Shown in pieces: positions 24,020 through 33,252 of a stretch of DNA of 64,000 nt (positions within the stretch are counted from its first letter, which is position 1; every line of letters begins with the position of its first letter). The stretch lies in contig NZ_SDLV01000025.1 of assembly GCF_004916905.1 (NCBI RefSeq), forward strand, positions 186,001-250,000, in the 5' to 3' direction. Origin of the DNA: Chryseobacterium candidae (GTDB lineage Bacteria > Bacteroidota > Bacteroidia > Flavobacteriales > Weeksellaceae). The position numbers were made by a program, and so were the translations under genes. Below the pieces are notes generated by a model. The model had not been told where the DNA came from. It searched no databases and saw only the letters and a list, made by a program, of their open reading frames with translations.

Positions 24020-25003
24020 ATGAAACATATAAAACAATCAGTATTGCTGCTTGCATCCACAATTGTTCTGATGTCCTTTTCTGATCATCATGATAGGGAC
24101 ACAACAGAAAAAAAGCAACTGCATGAAAAACAGACTCTGGCAAAAAAATACTGGCCGAATGGAGCTCAATTGGTTATTTCCATTTCTATGCAGTTTGAAA
24201 CCGGCGGACAGCCGGAAGGCGCAGAAAGCCCTTTTAGTGGAACACCGTTACCAAAAGGACAGCCGGATCTTCCTGCAGAAAGCTGGTACCGTTACGGAGG
24301 AAATGAAGGCATTTACCGGATGCTGGATTTATGGAAAAAATATGACATTAAAGTTACTTCTCATGTGGTAGGAACTGCTGCTGAAAAGTATCCTGAAGTT
24401 GCTAAAGCTATTGCACACGGAGGCCATGAAATTGCAGCTCATGGTTTTACCTGGGATAACCAGTGGAATAAAAATTATGCTGACGAACTGAATTTCGTAA
24501 AGAAAGGTGTAGATGTTGTGGAAAAGATCACAGGACAGAAAGCTGTTGGCTATAACGCTAACTGGCTGAGAAGAAGCCCGAATACCCTTAAAGTATTACA
24601 GGATCTTGGTTTTCTGTATCATATTGATGATTTAAGCCATGATGAACCTTTCATTACCAAAGTAAAAGGAAAGAACTTTGTAGTCATTCCTTATACGCTT
24701 CGCAACAATGATATTGTCAATATTGAAGGCAAACACTGGAGTCCCGATCAGTTTTTGGCCCAGCTGAAATTTGAATTTGACCGTCTGTATGAAGAAGGAG
24801 CTTCAAAGAGAAGAATGATGAGCATCAGTTTTCATGACAGAATAGGCGGAACACCTGCAATGGTGCACGCAATAGAGGAATTTATTCAGTATACCCAACA
24901 AAAACAGGGAGTCGTTTTTATGAGAAAAGATGACATCGCTAAAATGGTGATGAACGATCCAGATACTCCGGTTGATAACAGCGAAGAAAAGTTTAATAAG
25001 TAA
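24020..25003 (+). CDS. Polysaccharide deacetylase (NodB-domain) family protein, exported
   Basis: The 327-residue protein has a possible signal peptide (MKHIKQSVLLLASTIVLMSF). A NodB/polysaccharide deacetylase-like fold spans about 50-300, with features of the PuuE/allantoinase-like branch: SMQFETGGQPEG, YGGNEGIYRMLDLWKKYDIK, HGGHEIAAHGFTW and ISFHDRIGG. The His pair in HEIAAHG (metal-ligand H-x3-H type) and the late SFHDR are expected catalytic or metal residues. The substrate is uncertain: glycan, or a cyclic amide as in PuuE. It is divergent from an AraC regulator and followed directly by an inverted-repeat element. Confidence 0.8.
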   Translation: MKHIKQSVLLLASTIVLMSFSDHHDRDTTEKKQLHEKQTLAKKYWPNGAQLVISISMQFETGGQPEGAESPFSGTPLPKGQPDLPAESWYRYGGNEGIYRMLDLWKKYDIKVTSHVVGTAAEKYPEVAKAIAHGGHEIAAHGFTWDNQWNKNYADELNFVKKGVDVVEKITGQKAVGYNANWLRRSPNTLKVLQDLGFLYHIDDLSHDEPFITKVKGKNFVVIPYTLRNNDIVNIEGKHWSPDQFLAQLKFEFDRLYEEGASKRRMMSISFHDRIGGTPAMVHAIEEFIQYTQQKQGVVFMRKDDIAKMVMNDPDTPVDNSEEKFNK

Positions 25004-25122
25004 GGAAGCGGGAGGCTGGAAGAAGGAAGTTATTGAAGTCTGTAAAAGCAAATTAGAGAATGATTGAAAAACACAGTAAAAGTGAATCACAACAGATCTA
25101 TACCTTCCAGCTTCCCGCTTCC
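25004..25122. repeat. 119-bp inverted-repeat element immediately after the deacetylase stop
   Basis: The left arm GGAAGCGGGAGGCTGGAAG (25004-25022) and right arm at 25104-25122 are inverted repeats with one mismatch in 19. The element starts on the base after TAA and has no coding capacity. It fills nearly all of the gap to the DoxX gene. Confidence 0.7.
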
Positions 25123-25139
25123 ATCCTAAAAATACCACT

Positions 25140-25529
25140 ATGAATACTACAAAAACAGCCTATTTTTTCCTTCGTGTATCGATGGGAATCAACTTTTTGG
25201 GACACGGATTGGCCCGTCTCGTAAAACTACAGGATTTTGCATCAGGAATGATGAAAGGTTTTGAAACAAGCTGGCTTCCACAGCCATTGGTTCATCTTTT
25301 TGGTGTTGTTCTCCCCTTTCTCGAATTTACAATCGGTCTTCTGTTGATAATGGGTTTTAAAACCCGTATTGCCGCCATTGCCGGAGCTTCTCTGATTATT
25401 TTGTTACTTTTTGGAAGCAGTACCGTTGAAAACTGGGAAGCAATGGGTATTCAGATGATCTATGCAGGTTTGTTCTATATTCTGATCAGCAGAATTGATG
25501 ATAACTACCTGGCTTTGGACAGGAAATGA
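25140..25529 (+). CDS. DoxX family membrane protein
   Basis: The 129-residue protein has four hydrophobic segments and the DoxX layout. LRVSMGINFLGHGLARLVKL comes first, then PLVHLFGVVLPFLEFTIGLLLI, then TRIAAIAGASLIILLL and a final IQMIYAGLFYIL. DoxX-like proteins are small inner-membrane proteins linked to redox and thiol stress; the biochemical role here is unknown. It may be co-transcribed with the deacetylase through the repeat element. Confidence 0.8.
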   Translation: MNTTKTAYFFLRVSMGINFLGHGLARLVKLQDFASGMMKGFETSWLPQPLVHLFGVVLPFLEFTIGLLLIMGFKTRIAAIAGASLIILLLFGSSTVENWEAMGIQMIYAGLFYILISRIDDNYLALDRK

Positions 25530-25764
25530 TAAAAAGCAAAAAGTTTGGACAGCTGGGGAAATAAAGGAAGTAAAATAATATGGATTATTCGAATGCTTTT
25601 ACCTTTACTTTCCTGGCTTTTTTCATGATCTGAGATTATGTTACAACTTCCATTGATTAAGTTACTTTGTTTTTAGAGTTATGCCCGAATTTTGTATCAG
25701 AAATAAAAGCAGCTGAAAGTATTGAGTTTATTTTCAGTAAAATAGATAACCTTCAAAATAAAAA

Positions 25765-26700
25765 ATGATGCAAACTATATTAGGAGCCAATGGACAGATT
25801 GGAGAAGAACTTGCAAGAGAGCTGAAAAGGAATTATACATCAGATATTCGTATTGTCAGCAGAAATGCTAAAAAAGTAAATGATACGGATACTGTTTTCT
25901 CAGCAGATTTATCAGACAGAGAAAAAGCCATAGAAGCCGTTAAAGGAAGTGAGATTGCTTACTTCACCCTTGGACTTCCCATGGATACCGGTTTATGGGA
26001 AAAACAGTTTTTGACCATCATGAAAAATGTTATTGATGCCTGCAAAATCAACGGTACTAAGCTGGTATTCTTTGACAACACGTATATGTATCCTCAAAAT
26101 AATGAAGTTTTAACGGAACAAACGGTGTTTGCTCCTGTAGGACGAAAAGGAATGGTAAGAAAAAAGATGGCAGATATGCTTTTAAAAGAGATGAAGGCAG
26201 AAACAATAAAAGCTGTCATCTGCAGGGCTCCTGAATTTTATGGACCGGGAAAAACTCAGAGTATTACGAATAGCCTTATTTTCAATGCTATTAAAGAAAA
26301 CAAAAAGCTAAAAGTTCCTTTAAGAGATGATAAACTTCGAAGCCTGATCTGGACTCCCGATGCAAGCCGCGCCACTGCTTTAATCGGAAATACTCCGGAG
26401 GCTTATGGGCAGACATGGCATTTACCGGTAGATAATCCATTAACTTATAAGGAATTTATTGCGCTGGCTTCAGAGATTTATGGGAAAGAATTTAAATATT
26501 CGGTTATTCCAAAGCTAGCCTTTTCAATTGGATCCTTATTCAATAAAAATGCAAAAGAATTGCAGGAGCTGATTCCCAGATATCAATATGATAACCTGTT
26601 TGATGATTCAAAATTCAGAAAGAGATTCCCGGAATTTAATGTAACTACTTACAGAAAAGGAATTGAGCAGATCAAAAAAGAACAGCAATCTGCAAAATAA
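25765..26700 (+). CDS. NAD(P)-binding Rossmann-fold (NmrA/epimerase-like) protein
   Basis: The 311-residue protein opens with ILGANGQIGEELARELKRNY, a Rossmann glycine motif of the form GxNGxIG. An acidic end of strand two region follows, then the extended-SDR pattern: FFDNTYMYPQ, ICRAPEFYGPGKTQ and TWHLPVDNPLTYKEF. The usual YxxxK is replaced by a GMVRKKMADMLL context, so it belongs to atypical SDRs such as NmrA-like or epimerase-like proteins. Possible roles are quinone/flavin reductase-type activity or redox sensing. It lies upstream of an AraC regulator and DJ-1 gene on the same strand. Confidence 0.78.
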   Translation: MMQTILGANGQIGEELARELKRNYTSDIRIVSRNAKKVNDTDTVFSADLSDREKAIEAVKGSEIAYFTLGLPMDTGLWEKQFLTIMKNVIDACKINGTKLVFFDNTYMYPQNNEVLTEQTVFAPVGRKGMVRKKMADMLLKEMKAETIKAVICRAPEFYGPGKTQSITNSLIFNAIKENKKLKVPLRDDKLRSLIWTPDASRATALIGNTPEAYGQTWHLPVDNPLTYKEFIALASEIYGKEFKYSVIPKLAFSIGSLFNKNAKELQELIPRYQYDNLFDDSKFRKRFPEFNVTTYRKGIEQIKKEQQSAK

Positions 26701-26861
26701 TCCTGTTAAAATAAGTATCTTAGAAACACCATTACCATAACCGAATGGCAAAACATGGAGGCCGATATGAGATTCTTCACTACATTCCAGAACTTCGTTT
26801 GCAGACTTTCAGTCTGTGTTCAGAATAACATACTTACTATATGGTATAAAAAAGAAATAAA

Positions 26862-27770
26862 ATGAAAACACCCGAAAAAGTAACCTCCATCACAGCACTC
26901 CACAATTACCTGAAGCTGAAAAGACCTTCCAATCCTTTGATCAGCGTATTTGATTTTAATGAAGTGAATGTAGATCCGCAAACTATTTTGAGTGCTGTAA
27001 CCACGGATTTTTATGTGGTTTCCATTAAAAAAGATTGTGCAGGAAAATGTAAATACGGCCAGCATTATTATGATTTTGAAGATGGAATCATGTATTTTAT
27101 TGCTCCCCATCAGGTGTTGCAGTTTGAAGACATTCTGCTTTCCGAGGTAAGAGGAAGTGTGCTGGTTATTCATCCTGATTTTTTGCAGGGATATCCATTA
27201 GCCTCTGTAATAAAGGAATATGGTTATTTTTCGTATTCTGCTAACGAAGCTTTGTATCTTTCGGAAAAAGAAGAAAAATCGGTAACGGACATCCTTGATA
27301 ACATCAGCAAGGAGATAGAAGCCAATATGGATGGTTTCACCCAGGATCTGCTGGTTTCCAATATTGATTTACTGTTAAAATACTGTGACAGATTTTACAA
27401 CCGCCAGTTTTTAACCCGGAAAAAAGTGAATCACGATCTTTTGACCCGGCTCGAGAATATACTGGATGATTATTTTAAAAATGAAAAACTGCTGATCGAT
27501 GGGATTCCTACTGTACAATTTGTGGCAGCTCAAATGAATATCAGTCCCAATTATCTGAGTGATATGCTAAGAGTTCACACAGGACAGACAACACAGCAGC
27601 ATATTCAGAACAGAGTGATTGAAAAGGCTAAAGAACTGCTTTCTACAACCACTTTATCTGTTTCTGAAATTGCCTATAATTTAGGATTTGAACACCCACA
27701 GTCTTTTCACCGTTTATTTAAAAACCAAACCACTGTTTCACCGTTAGAATTCAGAAAATCTTTTAATTAA
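26862..27770 (+). CDS. AraC-family transcriptional regulator
   Basis: The 302-residue protein has an N-terminal ligand domain (about 1-170) and a C-terminal AraC domain (about 205-300). The two helix-turn-helices read VQFVAAQMNISPNYLSDMLR and VSEIAYNLGFEHPQSFHRLF. A DJ-1/PfpI-type gene follows after 4 nt, so they are an operon. Such pairs in Bacteroidota usually respond to reactive small molecules, which is inference. The DNA upstream (26770-26825) contains a fragment resembling the GAGATTCTTCACT-type intergenic repeat. Confidence 0.88.
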   Translation: MKTPEKVTSITALHNYLKLKRPSNPLISVFDFNEVNVDPQTILSAVTTDFYVVSIKKDCAGKCKYGQHYYDFEDGIMYFIAPHQVLQFEDILLSEVRGSVLVIHPDFLQGYPLASVIKEYGYFSYSANEALYLSEKEEKSVTDILDNISKEIEANMDGFTQDLLVSNIDLLLKYCDRFYNRQFLTRKKVNHDLLTRLENILDDYFKNEKLLIDGIPTVQFVAAQMNISPNYLSDMLRVHTGQTTQQHIQNRVIEKAKELLSTTTLSVSEIAYNLGFEHPQSFHRLFKNQTTVSPLEFRKSFN

Positions 27771-27774
27771 TAGT

Positions 27775-28467
27775 ATGATGATGAAAAAAATATTGATAAT
27801 CGTAACGAATGTAGATCAGTATGCCAGCGGTAACTTTAAAACAGGATTATGGCTGAGTGAGCTTACCCATATTTACCATGCAGCAAAGGAGAAAGGATGG
27901 CAGATTACCATAGCTTCTCCCAAAGGCGGAAATACTCCCATTGATCCTGAAAGTCTGAAACCTCTTGTACTGGATGAAATTTCAAAAAGGCATTACGAAA
28001 ATCCGGATTTTATAAACGAATTAACGCGTACAAAAAGTCTTAATGAGGTAAAAAATGAATCTTTCGACTGCATTTATCTGGCGGGTGGACATGGAACGAT
28101 GTATGATTTCCCTGATAATACTACTTTACAGACTATGCTCAGAGAACAGTACGAAAATAATAAAATAGCCGCTGCGATCTGCCATGGAGTCGGCGGATTG
28201 CTGAATGTAAAACTTTCCAATGGAGAGTATATGATTAAAGGTAAAAATATCACCGGATTTGACTGGTTTGAAGAAACTTTGGCAAGAAGGAAAAATGAAG
28301 TCCAATTTAATCTTGAAGCGGCCCTTAAAGAAAGGGGTATACATTATAAAAAAGCTTTTATTCCAATGACTTCCAATGTTGTGGTTGACGGACAATTAAT
28401 TACAGGACAAAATCCTTTCAGCTCCAAAGAAATGGCAAAAGTAGTCGTCCGCGAGCTTGAAAAATAA
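27775..28467 (+). CDS. DJ-1/PfpI family protein (Hsp31-like glyoxalase/deglycase)
   Basis: The 230-residue protein has the DJ-1 nucleophile elbow AAAICHGVGG with Cys136-His137, and Glu29 in WLSELTH, as in class I glutamine amidotransferase-like Hsp31 proteins. ITIASPKGGNTPIDPESL and YLAGGHGTMYDF are further family motifs. Such proteins detoxify methylglyoxal or act as holdases. It is co-transcribed with the AraC gene just upstream. Confidence 0.88.
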   Translation: MMMKKILIIVTNVDQYASGNFKTGLWLSELTHIYHAAKEKGWQITIASPKGGNTPIDPESLKPLVLDEISKRHYENPDFINELTRTKSLNEVKNESFDCIYLAGGHGTMYDFPDNTTLQTMLREQYENNKIAAAICHGVGGLLNVKLSNGEYMIKGKNITGFDWFEETLARRKNEVQFNLEAALKERGIHYKKAFIPMTSNVVVDGQLITGQNPFSSKEMAKVVVRELEK

Positions 28468-28517
28468 AAACGGGGAATGATATAATGTATTTATATATGG
28501 TTTAAAAAAAATAAAAA

Positions 28518-28636
28518 AACGCAAAGTTTTAATGGTTTCAGATTTTTACTAAAAATGAGTAATAATTGTCAATAAACTGCATCATTAATATCTCCAGATG
28601 CCTCAAAATAAAGTAAAACATTAAAATCTTTGCGTT
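28518..28636. repeat. 119-bp element bounded by AACGCAAAG inverted repeats
   Basis: AACGCAAAGTTTTAATG begins at 28518, and the complement of AACGCAAAGATTTTAATG ends at 28636. No coding capacity. It fills the gap between the DJ-1 gene and the end of the sulfur locus. Confidence 0.5.
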
Positions 28637-28679
28637 AAAAAAAACACGTTTTTTACGAAGCTTGATTATAATCGGTTTA

Positions 28680-30197
28680 TTATGATAAAATTGATTTTGT
28701 TATCGTAATAAGGCTCATCAGGATCACTACTATTCCTACCACAACAAACATTTTCTTTGTTGGAAGTTTTGCCGTAAGCATTGCAGAAAACGGAGCAGTA
28801 AAAACACCACCCAGCAAAAGCCCCAAAACAATATTCCAGTGATGGATTCCTATTGTGAAGATGAATGTAATGGCACTGGTTACCGTCAATAAAAACTTGG
28901 CAACGGTAGAACTTCCTACTACATAACGGGGAATCCTTCCCTCTTTGATCAGTGTACCGGTTACCAATGGTCCCCATCCGCCACCTGCAAAAGAATCTAT
29001 AAAACCACCCGCCAGTCCCAATACTCTGAGATTGGTTCTTCTTTTGGATTTACCCTGTCCTGACTTTTTATCTTTGAATGCGTTTCTTAAAATATTAATA
29101 CCAAGATACAAGGTGTAGCAGGCAATAACAGGTTTTACAATATGAGCATAATGTTCACCGTAATGAGACAGTGTTAAAGCACCTACTACAGAGCCTACAA
29201 TAGCCAGCGGGAACAGCACCCATACCATTTTCTTATTGACATTTCCCAGTTTGTAATGACTGAAGCTTCCGGCGGCAGTAGTAAAAGACTCTGCAGAATG
29301 AATGCTTGCACTTACCACAGGTGGCGGAACATTCAGCAATAAAAGAATTGTGGTACAGATTACACCATATCCCATTCCCATGGATCCGGCCACAATTTCT
29401 GCCATAAAACCTGCAAAAAGCATCCAGTAAAAGATATGGCCGTCCTTATTCAGAAAATACTGAATATCATCTGCAAGATCAAATTGGTACACCAAAAGTC
29501 CAAATAACCCCAAAAGAAGTAAAACTCCAATAATGGCAAGATAAATATTAGCTTTTCTCTGGGCTGTTTTGGTAATATTGATTAGCTTTTCAATTTCCAT
29601 ATCAGGTTTTGAAGAAACCTTTCCATCAGACAGGTATTCTGTAGTAATTTTGTTGAGTTCTTTCACCTTATAATTGAAATCGCCTGTCAGTTGATGACGG
29701 ATATGCTGCATATTGTCCAACACATGATCCATCTCGTCAGGAATCACTTCGGTAAAGGTTTCTCTTAATCTTTTAGCGATGGTTGGAGATTTTCCATTGG
29801 TAGAAATGGCTATTTTAAGGCTTCCTTTTTTAACAATGGATCCTAAATAAAAGTCACAAAGATCAGGTTTATCGGCAACATTCACCAATATACTTTTTTT
29901 CTGGGCTTTTTCTCTGATTTCCCCAGCCAGCTCAATATCATTTACCGCAATAATGGCAAGATCTGTATCATTAAAATCATCATCATCATAGGCTCTTTCA
30001 TGAAGGGTTATATTGGAAAACTGATTTTGCAAGGTTCTGACCTCAGGGATAATCTCTTTCGCTACCAGTTTGATAGAAGTTTCCGGTGAATTACCCAAAA
30101 CAGATTCCAGTTTTTCAAGGGCAACCTTGCCACCGCCAATGATCAGCAGTGAAAGGTTTTCAAGTTTTAAAAATATGGGATATAAAGAATTGCTCAT
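28680..30197 (-). CDS. Fusion of Met8-type siroheme synthase domain and TauE/SafE permease
   Basis: The 505-residue protein starts with a precorrin-2 dehydrogenase/sirohydrochlorin ferrochelatase-like domain (about 1-200). That part shows LLIIGGGKVALEKLE (NAD-binding, 17-31), LVNVADKPDLCDFYLGSIVKKG and ISTNGKSPTIAKRLRE. From about residue 215 it becomes a multi-span TauE/SafE permease (PF01925), with MLFAGFMAEIVAGSMGMGYG, VSASIHSAESFTTAAGSFSH and LAGGFIDSFAGGGWGPLVTG. The first half would finish siroheme for the sulfite reductase, and the second would move sulfite, sulfonate or a related anion. Joining the two functions in one chain fits the end of a sulfate-assimilation locus. It lies 5 nt after the TonB receptor gene. 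Confidence 0.9.
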   Translation of the reverse strand: MSNSLYPIFLKLENLSLLIIGGGKVALEKLESVLGNSPETSIKLVAKEIIPEVRTLQNQFSNITLHERAYDDDDFNDTDLAIIAVNDIELAGEIREKAQKKSILVNVADKPDLCDFYLGSIVKKGSLKIAISTNGKSPTIAKRLRETFTEVIPDEMDHVLDNMQHIRHQLTGDFNYKVKELNKITTEYLSDGKVSSKPDMEIEKLINITKTAQRKANIYLAIIGVLLLLGLFGLLVYQFDLADDIQYFLNKDGHIFYWMLFAGFMAEIVAGSMGMGYGVICTTILLLLNVPPPVVSASIHSAESFTTAAGSFSHYKLGNVNKKMVWVLFPLAIVGSVVGALTLSHYGEHYAHIVKPVIACYTLYLGINILRNAFKDKKSGQGKSKRRTNLRVLGLAGGFIDSFAGGGWGPLVTGTLIKEGRIPRYVVGSSTVAKFLLTVTSAITFIFTIGIHHWNIVLGLLLGGVFTAPFSAMLTAKLPTKKMFVVVGIVVILMSLITITKSILS

Positions 30198-30202
30198 CCT
30201 GA

Positions 30203-33079
30203 TTACAGTTTTAAGTCATAAGTAAAAGCGAGATAATACAGTCCTCCGATTTCAGGACCTGCGGCATACTGAAAATAACGGCGGTTCAGTAAATTGGTAG
30301 CTCCAATCTTAATATTCGCATGAATTTCAGGCAGTTTCCATGTTGCCTGGGCATCAATGGTGTAATAAGCCGGAATTGCTCCCGATGCCAAAGGACTTTC
30401 CCACATAAATCCACTCTGCCATCTTGCGACAAGCGTAAATCCTATATTTTTAACAATTTCTCTGTTTCCTACACTTACATTCACCATCCATTTCGGAGTG
30501 TTGAAAGCAGTGATAAACAGATCTGAAGTATTACTGGAAGCCAGATCATTATAAGAAACATTGGTATTGATATTATAATTTCCTGTAATATTATAACGAA
30601 TCCCTAAAGATGTTCCATAGCTTTTGTAGGTACTATTGCTGTTCGTATAAACCCTATATCTGTCCTGCTTGCTTCTATCGAGCATCGCAAGAACAGCAGT
30701 ATTGCTTCCTACCTGGCTGTTTTTTGGAACCGCCACTTCTACCTGCCCAAGGAATCCTTCATAAATGTTATAATAGAAATCCCAGTCCAGCACCAGTTTA
30801 TTATTGAAAAAAGTAGACTTATACCCTACTTCAAATGAATTGATCTTTTCCGGCTGTAACTTCTGCAGATTGGCTGCCGTTAAAAGTTGTTTGTTATCCT
30901 GAGCTGCCTGAGCCTGGGTTTTTCCTGCATCTACATCTGCATTCACAGCTGAGGTGAATTTATCAATGGAAGCCAGCGTATAGGAATTTTCCAGATAACC
31001 TAATCCGTCATTTACTTTTGAAAGACCTCCCACTCTTCTTACATTTCCGTTGTTGACGAATGAAAGTGCTTCAAATAACGAAGGAAAACGATATCCGTTT
31101 TGAAAAGAAGCTCTGAAGTTATGCTGCTTTACAGGAGAATAGACCACACTTATTCTTGGATTCAGTTTAGCTTCAAATTCCGGGTTTCTGTCGATCCGTA
31201 AAGCGGCATTGATTTTTAATTTATCATCAAAGAAAAGTCTGGTAATTTGTGCAAAAGCTCCATATTTCTGATAAATAACATCTTTCCCGAAGGTACCGTT
31301 GGCTAAAGGAATATTTCTTTCATTGACCGGACGATTGAAATCAACAAAATTATTTCCATCCGGAGTAATGCTGTACAAACGGTAGTCTACACCGGCAATA
31401 AGGTTGAAAATTTTCATAAACCTGCTGAAATCGTAGGTAAGTTCCCCCTGATAAAAACGGGATTTCTGTTCAAGTTTTGCTCCTCCTGTTGCCGGAGCTC
31501 CAGCTACTCCTCCATTGGCTGAATCCCAGTTATTAATTCCGATGATGGTATTTTTTAATTGCTCAAAGGCTGCCGTTCCCGGTACAACTCTGTTTTTATC
31601 TGCTTGCTGACGGGCCAGGATAAATGCATCGTTAAGATTCGCACCTGCATTCAGATTATTCTGAAGAGCGGTCTGAAATATATTTTTCCAGTTGGTATTA
31701 GAAAGATTCGTCAGATCAAGATTATCTGCCAAAGGTTTCAGGTTATAAGAATCTCCTGTATTTTCTATGGATACATAAGCTCTGAAGGTCAGTTCTTTTC
31801 CTGTCAGTTCTACTTTATGATTCTGAACCGTGGCATTTTGCAAACGGATTTTATTTCCTCTCTGGAAAGTTCCATCCAGTAAGCCATAGCGGTACACATA
31901 AGAAGTTCTCCACTGATCTCCGAAACGGTAATATAATCCTGCGTCAAACTTGATATTTTTCACATCAGGACTCACCAGATCTTTCTCCAGATATCCTGTC
32001 CTCGAAACGTTGAATGTAGTAGGTTTCCCATTGTAATCCACTTTTACGGCTACACGATTATTTCTTTCATCACCGTATTTATTCCAAAGGTCTTCTGCCG
32101 GATTATTGGCGAGTGCAAAATTGGGATTGGCAGTGACTAATGATGCCGGATTCTGATCGGTCTGATTATTGGAAATCCAATCTGTTCCGCTGAAATAGGA
32201 AGCATTCACCTTAACGGCTAAGTTTTTATTAATCACTTTTGCAAAACGCATGGCACTTTCTCCCAGAGAACTTATTTTATGGTTCACATTGTCTACATGA
32301 TTCACTCCGCCACGGAAATAAACACTTATTCCTTCAGACGTAAACGGATCTTTGGTCTGTAAGCTTGCCAGTCCGTTGATGGCATTCATTCCGTACAACG
32401 CTGAAGCCGCTCCCGGAGTGACTTCCATCGACTGGATATCCAGTTCCGTAGGTCCTATTGCATTTCCCAATGGTACACCCAACGTTGCCGACTGTACATC
32501 TACCCCGTCCACCAGCTGCATAAACCTGAAATTATTAGGCGAATTGAAACCTCTCGAATTAGGAATCTTTAAAGTAAGACTTGAGGTTAAAAGCTGTAAC
32601 CCCTTTACATTTTCCAATGTCTCATAGAATGAGGCTGCCGGACTTTCCCTGATGGTTTTGATATCAATTTTTTCAATGGCTATAGGTGATCTTAATATCT
32701 TTTCCGGAACTCTGGATGCAGAGATCACTACGTCATCAATAATGGTATTCTGAGGGTTAAGTCCTACTGTTATTTTATTGGAAGGTGAAAGTATTTCAAC
32801 GGTTTGACCTGTGAATCCATCTTTCTGAATTATCACCCGGAAGGGAATGGTAACTCTTGTTCTGAGCTTAAAGTTACCTGCCTGATCCGTTAATGCGGTA
32901 TCCTGCGTGTTTTCGATCTGTACTTTTACAGAATCGAGACCTTTGTGTGTACCTGTATTTTTGATGCTTCCGCTAAGCTCTATGAGTTGCTGCTGTGCTT
33001 CCGCCAGGTTAAAAAATAGAAATGTAAATGCGATAATGCCTGCTTTAGGTAGAAAATTTCCCTGCTTTTTGTTTTTCAT
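30203..33079 (-). CDS. TonB-dependent outer-membrane receptor
   Basis: The 958-residue protein has a signal peptide (to AEAQQ, about residue 29). A carboxypeptidase-regulatory-like domain (about 35-110; GSIKNTGTHKGLDSVKVQIE) precedes the plug (about 125-235), which contains VVISASRVPEKILRSPIAIE and ALYGMNAINGLASLQTKDP. A large beta-barrel runs to the C-terminus. It lacks a SusD partner, so it is a stand-alone receptor. The substrate is unknown. Its place between cysI and the Met8-TauE fusion, with a Cys-codon leader ORF upstream, suggests uptake of a sulfur source. Confidence 0.9.
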   Translation of the reverse strand: MKNKKQGNFLPKAGIIAFTFLFFNLAEAQQQLIELSGSIKNTGTHKGLDSVKVQIENTQDTALTDQAGNFKLRTRVTIPFRVIIQKDGFTGQTVEILSPSNKITVGLNPQNTIIDDVVISASRVPEKILRSPIAIEKIDIKTIRESPAASFYETLENVKGLQLLTSSLTLKIPNSRGFNSPNNFRFMQLVDGVDVQSATLGVPLGNAIGPTELDIQSMEVTPGAASALYGMNAINGLASLQTKDPFTSEGISVYFRGGVNHVDNVNHKISSLGESAMRFAKVINKNLAVKVNASYFSGTDWISNNQTDQNPASLVTANPNFALANNPAEDLWNKYGDERNNRVAVKVDYNGKPTTFNVSRTGYLEKDLVSPDVKNIKFDAGLYYRFGDQWRTSYVYRYGLLDGTFQRGNKIRLQNATVQNHKVELTGKELTFRAYVSIENTGDSYNLKPLADNLDLTNLSNTNWKNIFQTALQNNLNAGANLNDAFILARQQADKNRVVPGTAAFEQLKNTIIGINNWDSANGGVAGAPATGGAKLEQKSRFYQGELTYDFSRFMKIFNLIAGVDYRLYSITPDGNNFVDFNRPVNERNIPLANGTFGKDVIYQKYGAFAQITRLFFDDKLKINAALRIDRNPEFEAKLNPRISVVYSPVKQHNFRASFQNGYRFPSLFEALSFVNNGNVRRVGGLSKVNDGLGYLENSYTLASIDKFTSAVNADVDAGKTQAQAAQDNKQLLTAANLQKLQPEKINSFEVGYKSTFFNNKLVLDWDFYYNIYEGFLGQVEVAVPKNSQVGSNTAVLAMLDRSKQDRYRVYTNSNSTYKSYGTSLGIRYNITGNYNINTNVSYNDLASSNTSDLFITAFNTPKWMVNVSVGNREIVKNIGFTLVARWQSGFMWESPLASGAIPAYYTIDAQATWKLPEIHANIKIGATNLLNRRYFQYAAGPEIGGLYYLAFTYDLKL

Positions 33080-33180
33080 TTTTTCTTCATTTTTTAGGTT
33101 GAGAATGAAGCTGTCTGAATTTTTACTTCTATGATGAAAGTCTTATATGCTGTATAATATTATCATTGAAGGGCTTAGAA

Positions 33181-33233
33181 TTCCTCCTTTGGAGGGGTGG
33201 TGAAAATTCAAAGAATTTTTGACGGGGTGGTTT
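33181..33233 (+). repeat. GGAGGGGTGG / GACGGGGTGGTT intergenic repeat, copy 1
   Basis: The sequence begins TTCCTCCTTTGGAGGGGTGG, continues through an AAATTC-rich centre and ends GAATTTTTGACGGGGTGGTT. A close copy in the same orientation lies at 60281-60334. It is non-coding, with a small CCTCC/GGAGG hairpin. Confidence 0.75.
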
Positions 33234-33252
33234 AAGCCATTAATATTATTGC

